Shown: positions 11,387 through 22,691 of the stretch, in pieces
Position numbering within the stretch: the first letter of the stretch is position 1
Layout: the number at the start of each line of letters is the position of its first letter
Source of the DNA: Peronospora farinosa
Taxonomy: Eukaryota > Oomycota > Peronosporomycetes > Peronosporales > Peronosporaceae
Direction: 5' to 3'
Length of the DNA stretch: 64,000 nt
Assembly (NCBI GenBank): GCA_947646735.1
Contig: CANTFK010000639.1
Span: 62,001 to 126,000, forward strand
Position numbers and translations under genes: made by a program
The notes under the pieces: model-generated
Database searches by the model: none
What the model was told of the DNA's origin: nothing
Seen by the model: the letters and a program-made list of their open reading frames with translations, nothing else

Positions 11387-13518
11387 ATGCAAGCCCCCTC
11401 ACCTTCTGGTGACGACGTCTCGTGACGATTCTTTTTCACTTGTTTTTTGTATACTGATATCAACATTCATGTATTCTTTCCCCCCCCCCCCCCCTCTTTC
11501 TTTTGTAGGTTTAGCCAATGGCGTGTCACCCGTGCGTTCCCAGAGCAAGAAACCATCACCCGCAGATTTTATGTTTGGTGCAACATTAGGCGAAGGAGCG
11601 TATGCACGAGTATGTTGTTTATTACTATTGAGAGAGAGAGGGGAAGGGGTATTTATGAGGTTTATAACAGGTGAGGGGTTTTTTTTTTTTTTTTTTTTTT
11701 TGTAGGTGGTCCACGCACGGATGAAGGATTTGGAGGTGGAATATGCAGTGAAAATTATGGAAAAACGGTTTATACGCAAGGAAAAGAAAGTGAAATTTGT
11801 CATGATGGAACGAAAAGTCTTTAGCAAGATCTCGCATGATCGGGTGGTGAAACTTTTTTTTACGTTTCAGGTAATGACGAGGTCATGAGGAGTTGTGTGG
11901 TTGGGTTGTGGGCTCATGCCCGTGCTTTTCTTTTGTTTGGTTATGGTTTTGGATATTGAGACAAAGTTTTTATAATGTTGTGGGATAGGATAACAGCTAT
12001 TTGTATATGGTGATGGAGCTGTGTCGAGGTGGTGAGCTGCTTGAAGTTATCACGTACGAAACCTTTTTTGTTTTGGTGGATAGATTTGGTTTTTCTTTTT
12101 GGAAGAAAAGTATTGACGTTTGAGTGTTATAATTTGATTGATCATGTGGTGGTTGGATAGCAAGCATCAAAAGGAACAGACGGCTGCAGGATACACGGAT
12201 CGCGCGTGCTCGCTTGAGCTGACGCGATATTATATTGCTGAAGTGGTCGTTGCTCTCGAGTATTTGCACCAGAATGGTGTCATTCATCGTGATCTAAAGC
12301 CTGAGAATATTCTACTTAGTGATGATGGCCACCTCAAGGTCACTGACTTTGGTACAGCTAAGGACGAGACGGAAGAAAGCCGTCATAATACGTTCTGCGG
12401 TACGGCTGAATACGTGTCACCCGAGGTGCTGCGTGATCAGGAAGCGTCCCGTGGCTGCGATCTGTGGGCCATGGCTTGCATGGTCTTTCAGTTACTTGTC
12501 GGTCGACCCATTTTCCGCGCCGAAAACGAGTATCTCACTTTTCAACAGATTTTAAATCACCCAGCCGAAGATTTTGCGTACCCACCAGGATTCCCAGCGG
12601 TCGCAAAGGATTTGATCGATCGCATTCTCGTGCAGGAACCGAGTGGCCGTCTCGGTGCTGGTTCGAATGAAGATGGCAACGGATACCAAGCTTTGAAGTC
12701 GCATCCGTTTTTTGAAGGCATTGACTGGGATTCCGCTGGATACACGCAGCCGCCTTACATGCCAGAGATTGGTCGGCTGCCGCCTACGGAATATGTAAGA
12801 ATTGGATCTTCGAGACGATTGCGACTGAATCATTACGCTCATACCTTGCCATGTTGTGTTTAGGATGGTGCAACCGAAGATTGGCTATTCGCCGGTGTTG
12901 CGACTGAATTGCAGGTCTCGTCGGGACTTGCATTAGACCCTCTGCCTTCTCCGTACGTGTATTGCTGGATTGTCGCATGGAGGTGTGAGGTGATTGATTT
13001 CTTACGCTGTGTCTAAATGTTATGTGCTCCATTGTAGGGCGGAGCATGTTAACGTAGTGGAAGTGGCCCGTCAGAAGGCAGCAATACCGCCTGCAATGCG
13101 GCGTACAAGTTCACTCTGGAACCGATTCCTGCTGGATGATGAGCTGATTAAGATGGGCGGGCTCATTAGCAAACGCAAGGGCCTTTTTTCGAAGAAACGC
13201 CAATTGATTCTGACTTCGAAGCCCCGTTTGATTTACATTGACCCCATTAGAATGAAGCAAAAGGGAGAGATTCCATGGTCGAATGATCTCTACGTGAATT
13301 CCAAGAGTGCGACTGCATTTGACGTCGTGACGGTAAGAGACGCCAAGAAACCCATGATGGAAAGGGAGTTTTGTACACTGACATTTTCATTGTCTGTTTT
13401 TGAAATGTGAAATTGCTGCTTGTTGTAGCCAAACCGGGTGTACCATTTGAATGATCTCGTCAACGGGTCAAAGAAATGGATCGAGGCCATTAACGCAGCG
13501 CTAGTGTATGGAAAGTAA
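11387..13518 (+). CDS. PDK1: 3-phosphoinositide-dependent protein kinase 1 (PDK1), AGC kinase with PH domain
   Basis: Ser/Thr kinase that activates other AGC kinases downstream of phosphoinositides. Proposed exons: 11387-11408, 11509-11609, 11706-11870, 11989-12053, 12161-12794, 12864-12952, 13038-13332, 13429-13518, all GT-AG with compatible phase, giving 486 residues. Motifs are P-loop LGEGAYARVV (about 35), VAIK-type Lys in YAVKIMEK, catalytic loop IHRDLKPEN (about 160), DFGTAK (about 180) and activation loop FCGTAEYVSPE. A PH domain runs from about residue 394 (LIKMGGLISKRKG) to the end. The 22-nt first exon is the least certain: it supplies ATG and the phase needed (G + GT), but it lies beside a microsatellite. 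Identity rests on kinase plus C-terminal PH order and the SxFVGTAxYVSPE-like loop. Confidence 0.92.
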
Positions 13519-13815
13519 CGACGACCCAAGCGATTCTTTGTACGCTGTTGCAAAACAAAACATAAAAACGGATTGCCGTACATGTTGAGTAGACGCTGTT
13601 TGTGCAGTCGATGTCCCTCAAGCATCAACAAAAGGAGTCTGCCTCAGAGAAATCTCAAAATGTAAATTTTCATCCGGGTTTGTACTTTTGTCTTTCAACC
13701 TCCATCACTCCATCTCTCTCTCTCTCACTTTAACCAGCTAATTTCTACCTCATGTCTGTCTAAAGCACAAAAAAAACTAGTTGAGAAGAAGAAGAAGAAG
13801 AAGAAGAAGAACCGT

Positions 13816-14481
13816 CTACTCGTCGTCCTCGTCGGCATCGTTTCCAGCATCATGAATGTTAAAGTACCGAAGCTCGTACGTGTTCTTGTCCGATGCAATC
13901 ACGTGTAAATAATCACGCAATTGTTGTTTCTTCAGATACTTTTTCGTCAAATACTTGAGATAGCGTTTGCTAAATGGCGGAGCCGCTACCACTTGCAATT
14001 TCGTCTTCTCTCGCGTGATCTTGACAGCATCCCCAAGGACACCCGTTTTGCCACCAACTTTGATCCGATCATGGAGGAATTTCTCAAACGAAGCCGGATC
14101 CAGGACATGATCATTCACTGGAATTGTACAGTCAATTGTAAACTTTAGAAGCTGTTTCTTGCTCACTTTTTTGCTCTTGTGCTACAATAATTGCAAGTGG
14201 TGTTAATGACATTATGACAATAATGGGCACGGAGCGAGTGTATTGTTTACATTGACTACTCTGGCAAAGTCACTCTCTCTATAAGGGAAGCCAACAGCTT
14301 TTTTTTTTTTTTGTTCCAATGCATATGTGGGACGACCAAATTTTAGTCTTTTTTTGGGGTCGTCCACAGAGAAGAAAACTCTGTTTGCCCGAGCAGAGAA
14401 GGTGAACTCTGCAGCTTAGCAACTTATACACTCGCCCCCATGTATAAAAGGGGGAGAGGAACTTACAATCGAAGGAGCCAT
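13816..14481 (-). CDS. RPL22: 60S ribosomal protein L22 (eL22)
   Basis: Large-subunit ribosomal protein. A 15-nt first exon (14481-14467, MAPSI) joins over a 285 bp intron to the main exon (14181-13816, beginning [18 protein letters not shown]), giving 126 residues, the normal length. The core matches eL22: [26 protein letters not shown], a [17 protein letters not shown]-binding stretch and an acidic C-terminus ([11 protein letters not shown]). The donor is GTAAGT and the acceptor TTGTAG. Nearly all coding sequence lies in exon 2, with a tiny first exon as is usual for r-protein genes. It is divergent from RPLP2. An AAGAAG microsatellite lies just past the stop. Confidence 0.93.
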
Positions 14482-14838
14482 GACTAGAATGGAATACGCG
14501 AGGGAAGGAGATGGTCGGAGAATGACTTCTTTTAGTATTGAAACAAGAATGACGTTTGATGATTGGCTAGAAGAATGACTGGACGAGAGCGGGCTGGAAG
14601 TTTTAATGAGATACATGCTGATTGGATGAAAGTAGACTTGACTAGGTGTTTGTATTGGACCTTATAAAGAGAGTTATAGCGATTGGTCTCCGTGTCGACC
14701 CTATTGACACCTCTCATCTTGTATCTGGTAGACTCCAAGAAGAACCTTAAAGTGATTCAAGGTACGAGAGGGATAAGTATATAATAATCAAGTTGTTGGC
14801 AATGCAAAGTACTTACTACGTGACTATGGTGTTTCTAG
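14482..14838. promoter_or_regulatory. Divergent promoter of RPL22 and RPLP2, with an RPLP2 5'UTR intron
   Basis: Only about 360 bp separate the two start codons, so the two ribosomal genes share an upstream region. The sequence TCAAG|GTACGA at about 14760 and TTTCTAG|ATG at 14838 fit a 77 bp intron ending exactly at the RPLP2 ATG. I see no motif that I can name as an initiator with confidence. Confidence 0.5.
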
Positions 14839-15191
14839 ATGCGTTACATTGCTGCTTACTTACTTGCTGTTTTGGGTGGTCATCCCTCCCCCACTGAGAA
14901 CGAAGTGGTCAAGATTCTGCAAGCATCGGGTGTTGAAATTGACAAGGAACGGGTGGCAGCCATTGTAAAGGCAATGGAAGGCAAGAATATTGAGGACGTG
15001 ATTGCTGCGGGTAGCAAGAAATTGGCCTCATTTGGTTCATCGTGTGCTGCTGCTTCGGGTGGTGTGCTTCGGATGGTGAAGCTGCTTCGGGTGCTGAAGC
15101 TGCTAAAGTAGTGGAAAAGGTCGTTGAAGAGGAAGAGGAGATTGACATGGGAGGTGGAATGGACATGTTTGGTGGTGATGAAGACTATTAA
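14839..15191 (+). CDS. RPLP2: 60S acidic ribosomal protein P2, with a one-base frame break
   Basis: Stalk protein of the large subunit that recruits translation factors. The start MRYIAAYLLAVLGGHPSPTE is diagnostic for P2. The helical domain runs to KKLASFGSSCAAASGG, where the frame breaks near 15060-15066. The next frame continues with an Ala/Glu hinge and an acidic tail ending EEEEEIDMGGGMDMFGGDEDY. The tail keeps the hydrophobic/acidic end that binds translation factors but is not the usual GFGLFD. The frame change lies in the low-complexity GGT/GCT hinge. As the protein is essential and everything else is intact, a sequencing or assembly error is likelier than a real mutation. The ATG directly follows a splice acceptor. 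Confidence 0.88.
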
Positions 15192-15446
15192 ACACACACA
15201 TTGTCACAGGAGCAGCATGTTTCGAGCTCTTTTATCAGAGTAACGACATTTTAATCAATGGAATACTTTGTTAGAAGGAAATGAGACTATCTACTTGGTT
15301 GTCTGTCTTGACTAGAGGTTCTCGTTTGAATTGGCAAGACTCTTCTTCTGTCTATCACCACGTACATCATGCGCCTGTCGAGACAATAGCAGGTCTTTGA
15401 AATTCTAGCACGTTACATTGCAACATTATTGCACACTCATGCTTAC

Positions 15447-16142
15447 CTACCGGGATACGTACGCGTAAATAGCGTAGCTGTAAGGACCTACGACATCAGC
15501 ATGGTGTGGATACGTCACGTTCAATGACGCCTGACGCCTGTGGAATGCATGTTGGTTTGCTTCCTCTGAGTTCATATCGACTTTCCAGTACACAAGCGAC
15601 AGAATACAGGAACCTAGTAGCCGCTTGACCAGTCCATTTGCAACGTCTTCTGGGAAAACAGTGCCTGCAATATGCGGTGTTACAATCACCTTTGGATGCG
15701 ACCACCACGAGTTCTCGTTCGGCAGTGGTTCTTGTTCAAAATCATCTTGCATGGCTTTCGTCAGCAGGCCATTGTTTCAAGCGCGGCTATGACACTCGAA
15801 TCCTAGCGCTTTTCGTTCTCTCTTGTTTACAAGACGCTTAAGCCTTACCACCCAGCACATTCGAGAGTTGTCGTGGTAATGCCGACAAATCCCATGGCTT
15901 TGGAAGTACACACAACAGACACGAGCAGGTCGACAATATTGAGCTTGGGTGACTGTTACAGTTTCGCTACGTGGGACGAGGCCGTGCCGGAAATTTGGAG
16001 ACAACGGGAATCTGTGTCTTGTCGATAGCATTGTAATAGATGGCAAATAGGTGATCCCTTCCTGTTGCACTGGTCTCAATCTATGCGAAAGGATCGGAAT
16101 CTTTCTATCAATCAAATGGTAGTCAGCAACCGTTTCCAGCAA
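15447..16142 (-). pseudogene. D-2-hydroxyacid dehydrogenase (GhrA/glyoxylate reductase-like) remnant
   Basis: The C-terminal piece DFEQEPLPNENSWWSHPKVIVTPHIAG matches the NAD-binding/catalytic end of the glyoxylate/hydroxypyruvate reductase A group, with the conserved His in TPHIA. Upstream on the same strand, in other frames, are pieces that fit the same family: MLETVADYH, a segment like the Rossmann glycine loop (AMGFVGITTT), and NGLLTKAMQ. Stops and frame changes separate them, and no N-terminus or plausible intron set restores one frame. I regard it as a decayed gene; it may also be truncated at its 5' end. Confidence 0.6.
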
Positions 16143-16221
16143 AGTTTCGCAGAATGCTTTCGTTTGGCGGCACAGCCAACTTCATTTTACTTTTGGAAAG
16201 CCGTCACTGACCGACCCCATC

Positions 16222-17637
16222 ATGACTTCTTTGACACGTGAGGACATTGAAACTTATAGGGATTGGCATCCAGCTAAATGGCATCCCACGAAACATGATT
16301 CCAAAGGCTTTTGTACGCTGATGAAGACGTACTATGGAGGCGAGAATTTGTCGTTAAAATTGAAGTGGCTGCTTGCCAACTGCGACGCGCCATTATCCAC
16401 TGATGCGATGGATACTGCTGCAAGTAATGGGGAACTGAACATGGTTATTTGGTTTCACAACAATCGCTTTGAAGGGTGCACTTCTGCAGCAATGGATCGT
16501 GCTGCAGCTGAAGGCCGTCTCACGGTTGTCAAATGGCTTCATGACAACCGCAGTGAGGGGTGTACGGTAGCAGCGATGAATGGTGCTGCAACCAATGGCC
16601 ATCTCGACGTTGTGAAGTGGCTGCATGATAATCGTACTGAAGGCTGCACTGTAACTGCAATGAACAATGCTGCACGTAATGGCCATCTCGATGTTGTCAT
16701 GTGGTTGCATTTAAATCGTTCCGAAGGCTGCACGGTTACTGCAATGGATAGTGCTGCAACCAATGGTCATCTCAATATTGTAAAATGGTTGCATCAAAAT
16801 CGTTCCGAAGGCTGCACTACCGCTGCGATGGATGGTGCGGTATGTAATAGTCACGTGGATGTAGCACGATGGTTACATGACAATCGGTCGGAGGGCTGCA
16901 CCACAGCTGCAATGGACACGGCAGCGGGACAAGGATATCTTGCTGCAATGAAGTGGCTGCATAGTATTCACATGGAAGGCACGTCCGCTGCGATAACTAA
17001 CGCGGCAGCAAAAGGTTTCTTGGATGTGGTAAAATATCTGCACAAGAATCTCAATCTTGCTGCCACAAACACGTCGATCGTTGCAGCCGCGGAGAATGGT
17101 CATCTGCCTGTTGTTGAGTATCTTCACAGGAACCGAGTGGAAAACTGCCAAGCTGAAGCCATCTTTCGTGCCAAGAGAAATGGACATCTTGATATTGTCA
17201 ACTTGTTGCTGAAGCACGATGAATGTCAACTTGCAGTCGAGGTGGAGAATCGCAAAGTCCTCGCTGACCATATCGTTGCTATTGATCAAGCACTACACTC
17301 GTTTCTCAAACTAGTAGTGTCACTGCTTCTGTTCATTCCGCAAGTTGTGGCTGGGTGTTTTCGTCCTCGTACAAGTCAAACTCTGCAGAGCGATTCTGGA
17401 AGTCAGGCACGTACTGAACTGGAAGCACGAATTGTTGCTGAAGAAGAAGCTAACATTCGCTCTAAGGTGCAGTCAATCATTCGTGCCGAAGTGGAAGCGG
17501 AACGAGAGAAGACGTCTCGAGCTCAAAAGGATGCGGCAATCAACACCACGCAGCAAATAGAGATTACACGCTCGCGTGGTCTAGCCCGTGATTCACCTCG
17601 TACGCTTGAGCAGCTCAAGCTCGAGTCTTGGCGTTGA
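16222..17637 (+). CDS. Ankyrin-like repeat protein with C-terminal membrane segment
   Basis: A 471-residue, single-exon protein. Residues about 60-335 are tandem repeats of the form EGCT-x2-AM-x2-AA-x-NGHLDVVKWLH-x2-NR-x, which recur every 28 residues. That is shorter than the canonical 33-residue ankyrin repeat but has its core GHLDVVKWL. Similar ankyrin-like repeats are common in oomycetes and large DNA viruses. After the repeats a hydrophobic stretch around 357-380 (FLKLVVSLLLFIPQVVAGCF) could span a membrane. The tail is charged and probably helical (EARIVAEEEANIRSKVQSII). No signal peptide is seen. Function is unknown; repeats imply protein binding. ATG 16222 is the first in frame. Confidence 0.8.
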   Translation: MTSLTREDIETYRDWHPAKWHPTKHDSKGFCTLMKTYYGGENLSLKLKWLLANCDAPLSTDAMDTAASNGELNMVIWFHNNRFEGCTSAAMDRAAAEGRLTVVKWLHDNRSEGCTVAAMNGAATNGHLDVVKWLHDNRTEGCTVTAMNNAARNGHLDVVMWLHLNRSEGCTVTAMDSAATNGHLNIVKWLHQNRSEGCTTAAMDGAVCNSHVDVARWLHDNRSEGCTTAAMDTAAGQGYLAAMKWLHSIHMEGTSAAITNAAAKGFLDVVKYLHKNLNLAATNTSIVAAAENGHLPVVEYLHRNRVENCQAEAIFRAKRNGHLDIVNLLLKHDECQLAVEVENRKVLADHIVAIDQALHSFLKLVVSLLLFIPQVVAGCFRPRTSQTLQSDSGSQARTELEARIVAEEEANIRSKVQSIIRAEVEAEREKTSRAQKDAAINTTQQIEITRSRGLARDSPRTLEQLKLESWR

Positions 17638-17918
17638 ACTAAATAGGAAGCTGCGCGACACAAGGTTGAAACCTCGCAACAGCGTCCTAGTCCATCATTC
17701 GTTTTCATAAGATTCCCAAGTTCCTTGAAGGTTTACGTTACTGGTTAACGCATGTTTGGCATTCCTGAAGCCTTAATGAAGAGTGAGATACCAAGATTGA
17801 CATTGAGTTGTTGGTAAGATAGTCGATACAGCAATAGCTATCTCCCAAATCTAGCACTTTGAGTAGATCAGATTCGACGACCCATCCATGCAAAAGACAA
17901 TCTCATCAGAACGAAGCC

Positions 17919-20457
17919 CTATGACCTGCCAAGGCTGAATCCCGGGCGACCAATGGCCACTTGAGTCTTCTTTTCAGTCTTCATGACCTTGCGAGTGTTA
18001 TCTCGTCCAGACTTCGTCACCTGCGGACTTATAATGGCAGCTCTAGAACCGCTCGAAGCTGAGTATACAACGGATGAGCCATTTATGACCTTTGCGACAT
18101 CGTCATGTCCTGCTTCAGAGCTGGGCGTTTGCCAATTTACTTGCACGCTGCTACTCTGCTTCATTAGCTCGCGGATGGCTATTGTCGCATCTGAGCCGTA
18201 CTCCAAATCAAATTCCAGCACTAATGCACGGTGTACAACTGCACTTCCTGTTTGTTTATTCGACAGAAGCCTTGCTTTGTCGTCTGGGATAGAGTTGTCC
18301 AACAAAGACGCAGGAGCATTAGCAAGCAAGCGGTCAACGTCATTGGGAATCAGAGGTTCCGTCGGGTCAGTGTAGCATTTTAATTGGAACGACACGCGTG
18401 TGGGCTTTCGTACCAAGTGGCGGTATGATCCATCTAGTAGATAGGTTTGACTTCCATCAGGTCCAAAATGCGCATTCAAATCAATCCCGTCTGTCATGAG
18501 CAACTTTCGATACGCAGCACCAATCTCGTTAGTGGGGTACTTGATAGCGTGTCCTGGTAGTGGCAGCACCACGTCCTCGAACAAGTACTGGTCTACGTTA
18601 GCCTCCGTGAGTTCCACGACCTCCTGGATCGACTGTCTTCTTGTACTCTTTCCAGTCCGCTGGCGCTTCCTTGCTGGTTCACTTGCTCCATTTAAAGTTC
18701 GTGAAATGTTCGAGTCAACCTTTTTCTTAAGGACAAAGTCGCCAACTACAGCTGACATCGATGAATACTTCGATATGCGCATACTCGCCATCTCATTCCA
18801 CACGAAATACTGGTACGCCTCCACAAAAGATACACGGAATGTTTTCGGAATGCTGTTGAATGCTAGCTCGTGCGCATCAATGCCGTGCTTCTGAAGACCC
18901 TCGAGAACAGCTCGCTCTGGTACTAAAAAAGGCGGAAACATGCGCAGAGCTGCTGCCACATCCTTGTGCTGGCGAAAGTGTTCTCTCGCAGCCCTGATCT
19001 TGCTAGCTTCACCCTCCTGGGGACGAAGTAATAACAGCACAGCCAACTTGTAGTCTTTGCGCAGCACCGCACGCCCAAGCAGGTGATAAGAAGTACTGAC
19101 GTTGCCAAAGTGGTGTAGACCAAAAAAGTTGATAAACCCACGCGTTTCCCAGCTGCGTACTGCTCGACGTATATCCTTCTCCGACAATTCTTTTTCGTCT
19201 TCAGGCAAAGATCGAATCACCATGGCGATGCGGTTACCAGCACACTCGCCCAGCTCAATTTTACGTGATACGTACCGCAAGTCGCCCACAATAAACTGTT
19301 GATCTTCCAGCTTCTTTAAACCGCCTGGCCGAAACAAAACCTGAGCACGCTCTTTCAGTACGTGATACACTGTGCAGAGCTGCGTGGTGATTCCACGCTT
19401 ATCTTTAAGGTCAGCATAGGAAAAATGCGTCGAAGGTATCTTCAACATGGACGCCAGCTGATTAATCACTGCTGTCGTGTCCTTGTTGCGTTTGTAAAGC
19501 GTGAACTGCAAGTAATCCGCTGCGAAATATTAACAACAAAATGGCAACTTCATTCGTCAGTTCTGAAGCGTTTCATAAACAAACTTTCGCACGGAAGAAA
19601 CCACTTACGTTGTCCAACAGGCCAATCCCTTTTATCATCTCTTGCACTTGGCAACAACTTGACTGCAAACTGAGGCCTGACACGAATGACTGCCGTATCG
19701 CTGCCAATAGTAAGCGTATCCGCAACAATCCTCGTCTTGCCATACCTCCTCATTGTTTCATGGATTGACACTCGGTCTGCCTTGTCATTTAGTCCTCCAA
19801 GATAGAACGACAGTCCGTCTGCTGCTGCTAATGCCGCTTCGTCTTTATTTTGCTGCTTTTTCGACTCAAACTCGACTCTTGTTTGCTCAACTTTGGCAAG
19901 AAACTGCTCAAACTCTTTGCCTTTTTTTCTCCAATCTCCTTTGTCATTAACACCACCAATTGTCGTAAATGGTACGCTTCTTGAGCCTTCTGACCGCATT
20001 TTTGCAGCTTTAATGACATTTGTTGCAGCTTTCGAGCCACTTGACGCACTGCACCAATGATCTGATCCTTGTCCTGCTGAGAATGTCCCGTATTCGTCTC
20101 GTGAAAGGTCCTTGTACCCAATACAAAGTCCAATACACGTTCCTGTACGACCAATTGCACGTTTTTGCTCTTCTTGGCGACATTCTGGAGCGTTATTGGC
20201 TGCTTGGAAGAGAGTGACAGTTCGTGTACGATCACATCAGCAAAACGATGCTTCAAAACGCCCTGAAAACCGCTTTGACTTGGTGTTAAAAACCCCGAAA
20301 TACCCGTCACTTCTTCATTGATACAGACCTTTTCATGGTCGTTATACCCTTCATTTTTATACCACAAAGAAGGTGAAGCACGACCATTCGTTCGTCGAAA
20401 TCTCTGGGTCTGATTATGCTCGTAGCGACGTCCAGTGGGGTGTCGACGCGACGTCAT
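17919..20457 (-). CDS. Second PUS7/TruD-like pseudouridine synthase, with a one-base frame break
   Basis: Paralogue of the gene at 4-6.3 kb. Exon 1 is 20457-19609 and exon 2 is 19519-17919, with an 89 bp intron (GTAAGT / TTCGCAG). The splice gives WPVGQPDYLQFTLYKRN, matching WPKNRPDYLQF in the first copy. The catalytic motif is FSYADLKDKRGITTQ (Asp kept, TKDKR changed to LKDKR), followed by GFINFFGLHHFG and EAYQYFVWN. In exon 1 the frame changes at an A7 run (plus strand T-run 19922-19928). Eight or five As would restore about 816 residues. This is a typical place for a sequencing error, but real inactivation is possible. It has an Arg-rich but not RGG N-terminus. It diverges head to head from PheRS alpha over 234 bp. 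Confidence 0.85.
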
Positions 20458-20691
20458 TTATGATCCGATCGCTCTCGGCTTTTGAGTTGAATGGTGGTGG
20501 TTGACATGCAAAAGAATGACAAGGCAGTACAACGAGGTTGTGTAAAACGGACATAAATGAAATGATACGGTAAAAAGGTGAGTGGCACTCGATCGAGGGA
20601 TAAAGCGTTGAAACGTCATAAAAGTGAATGCATTCCTAGTGACCACCAAGTCGCACGTAACCAAAAGCGTAACCTGCTGCTGCTAGCTACG

Positions 20692-22536
20692 ATGAGTATG
20701 GAAGCGGACAAGATACGCGCTGAGTCGCTATTGTTACAGACCATTGAAAATGAAGGATCTGTGGTTGACACGTATGCGTTTTCACTATCCAATGGTCTGT
20801 CACATGAGCTCGTCGTGGGCGTCATGAAGTCGCTACTAGTAGACGCGTTCGTAGTCGACACGGAGCATTCGACGTCCTTTTATGTGCTGAAAGACGAAGC
20901 GAAAGTGATCCTAAAAAGTGGGTCACCTGAAATTCAGGTGTACCACGCTATTCCCGTGACGGAGGGAATCGATCGGCACTCGCTTGAAACAGCTGTTCGG
21001 GCAAGTATACTGAAAGTCGGTCAAGGTGTCTGTATGAAGAATAAATGGATCCGATTGGATAAAAACGACGGTAAATTCTACCGCAATGTGGCACACGTAA
21101 AGGACGAGGTGATAGAGATGTTGCAACGTGTGGAGAGACAGGACGGGGCGCTGTCAGCCGTGAGTAAAGACGAGGCAAATATACTGAAGCGTCGGAAGCT
21201 CGTGGAAGTACGGACACGCAAGTCATATGCATTGACAAAAGGAGTCAATTTTGCTCTTCAACGGAAGAAACAGGCAGCTGGTTTGACCAAGGAGATGCTG
21301 GATGGGTAAGTGAGAAGAGAGAGAGAGAGAGAAAGGACAGGGAGACAACAGAGGATAGGGATGGGGTTTATTGACAATGTGGCCTTTTTTTGGTGTAGGG
21401 ACGTGTGGAAAAAAGAGACGTTCAAGCCTTATAACTTCAAGACAATGGGGTTGAATGTTGGTGGTGGACATTTACATCCGCTTATGAAAGTCCGTGCTGA
21501 GTTTCGTCGAGTGCTCATGGATATGGGGTGGAGTTGTTTTTTTCTGTGAACAATGTCGGAAATGGAATGAGAAGATATTCATTGTGTTTTTTGTTTACTT
21601 CTTCTTTTTTTGTGTGATAGTTTTCAAGAAATGCCGACGAATCGATACGTTGAGAGCAGCTTTTGGAACTTTGACTCACTGTTTCAGCCTCAGTCGCATC
21701 CTGCTCGTGACGCCCACGACACGTTTTTCCTGACTCGTGCGTGGAGAATCGTTTCTTTTGTGTGAACAATGAACGTGAGGATGACAAGTGACTTTATGTT
21801 TTATTTACAGAGCCCAAGTACTGTCTGACGGTGCCAGAAGGCTACTACCAGCGTGTCCACGATATGCATGAGAACGGTGGCTTTGGCTCTATCGGGTACG
21901 CAAATGTTGACACTGCTGATTTTGTAAAATGTACTTACCTTTTAACTTACAATTTACTTATGCTGCAGCCACGGCCGTGGCGCCTTTACGCGTGAGACGT
22001 CCATGACAAACATCCTGCGCACGCACACGACGGCCATTTCGGCGCAGATGCTGTACAAGCTGGCGAACCAGCCCGGTGGTTTTACACCGCAGAAGTACTT
22101 TTCCATCGACCGCGTGTTCCGTAACGAAAGTATGGACGCGACTCATTTGGCCGAGTTCCACCAGGTCGAGGGCGTCGTGGCAGACTACGATCTCTCGCTG
22201 GGTGACCTCATTGGAATCATCAAGGCCTTCTTTCTGAAAATTGGCATTACGCAGATGCGCTTCAAGCCAGCATACAACCCGTACACGGAACCCAGCATGG
22301 AGATCTTTGCGTTTCACCCGGACCTGAAGAAGTGGACTGAGATTGGTAATTCAGGTGTGTTCCGCCCCGAGATGCTGCGTCCGATGGGTCTGCCCGAAAA
22401 CGTGCGTGTTATCGCCTGGGGCCTATCGCTGGAGCGTCCGACGATGATTAAGTATCGTCTTAACAACATCCGCGATCTCTTCGGCCATAAGATCGACCTC
22501 GAACAGACCCGATCGGCCAAGCTTTACCGCTACTAG
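20692..22536 (+). CDS. FARSA: Cytosolic phenylalanyl-tRNA synthetase alpha subunit
   Basis: Catalytic class II subunit that charges tRNA-Phe as an alpha2-beta2 enzyme. Five exons: 20692-21305, 21399-21527, 21621-21736, 21811-21895, 21969-22536, all GT-AG and in phase, giving 503 residues (human about 508). The N-terminal winged-helix region is followed by [29 protein letters not shown]. Class II motif 2 is [23 protein letters not shown] and motif 3 is [12 protein letters not shown], with [16 protein letters not shown] between. The ATG at 20692 is chosen because upstream in-frame codons include no ATG and family homology begins here. It appears complete and functional. Confidence 0.95.
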
Positions 22537-22691
22537 ACGTAGAGACGGACGCCCGGTAAATGCCTCGATGGAATCTGATAAAAGTTGATGATTACCAGGT
22601 AATAAGTGAGTTTCACAGACTCCCTGCAATATGATCACTTTCATGGCAATAGCCAAATACGTCTATCTATACTTGGTCAACCTGCGGATCA

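Noticed and set aside
11297..11495. G-run, C-run and TTC repeat as regulatory elements of PDK1
   Set aside because: Simple repeats of this kind are common in intergenic and intron DNA; nothing shows a regulatory role.
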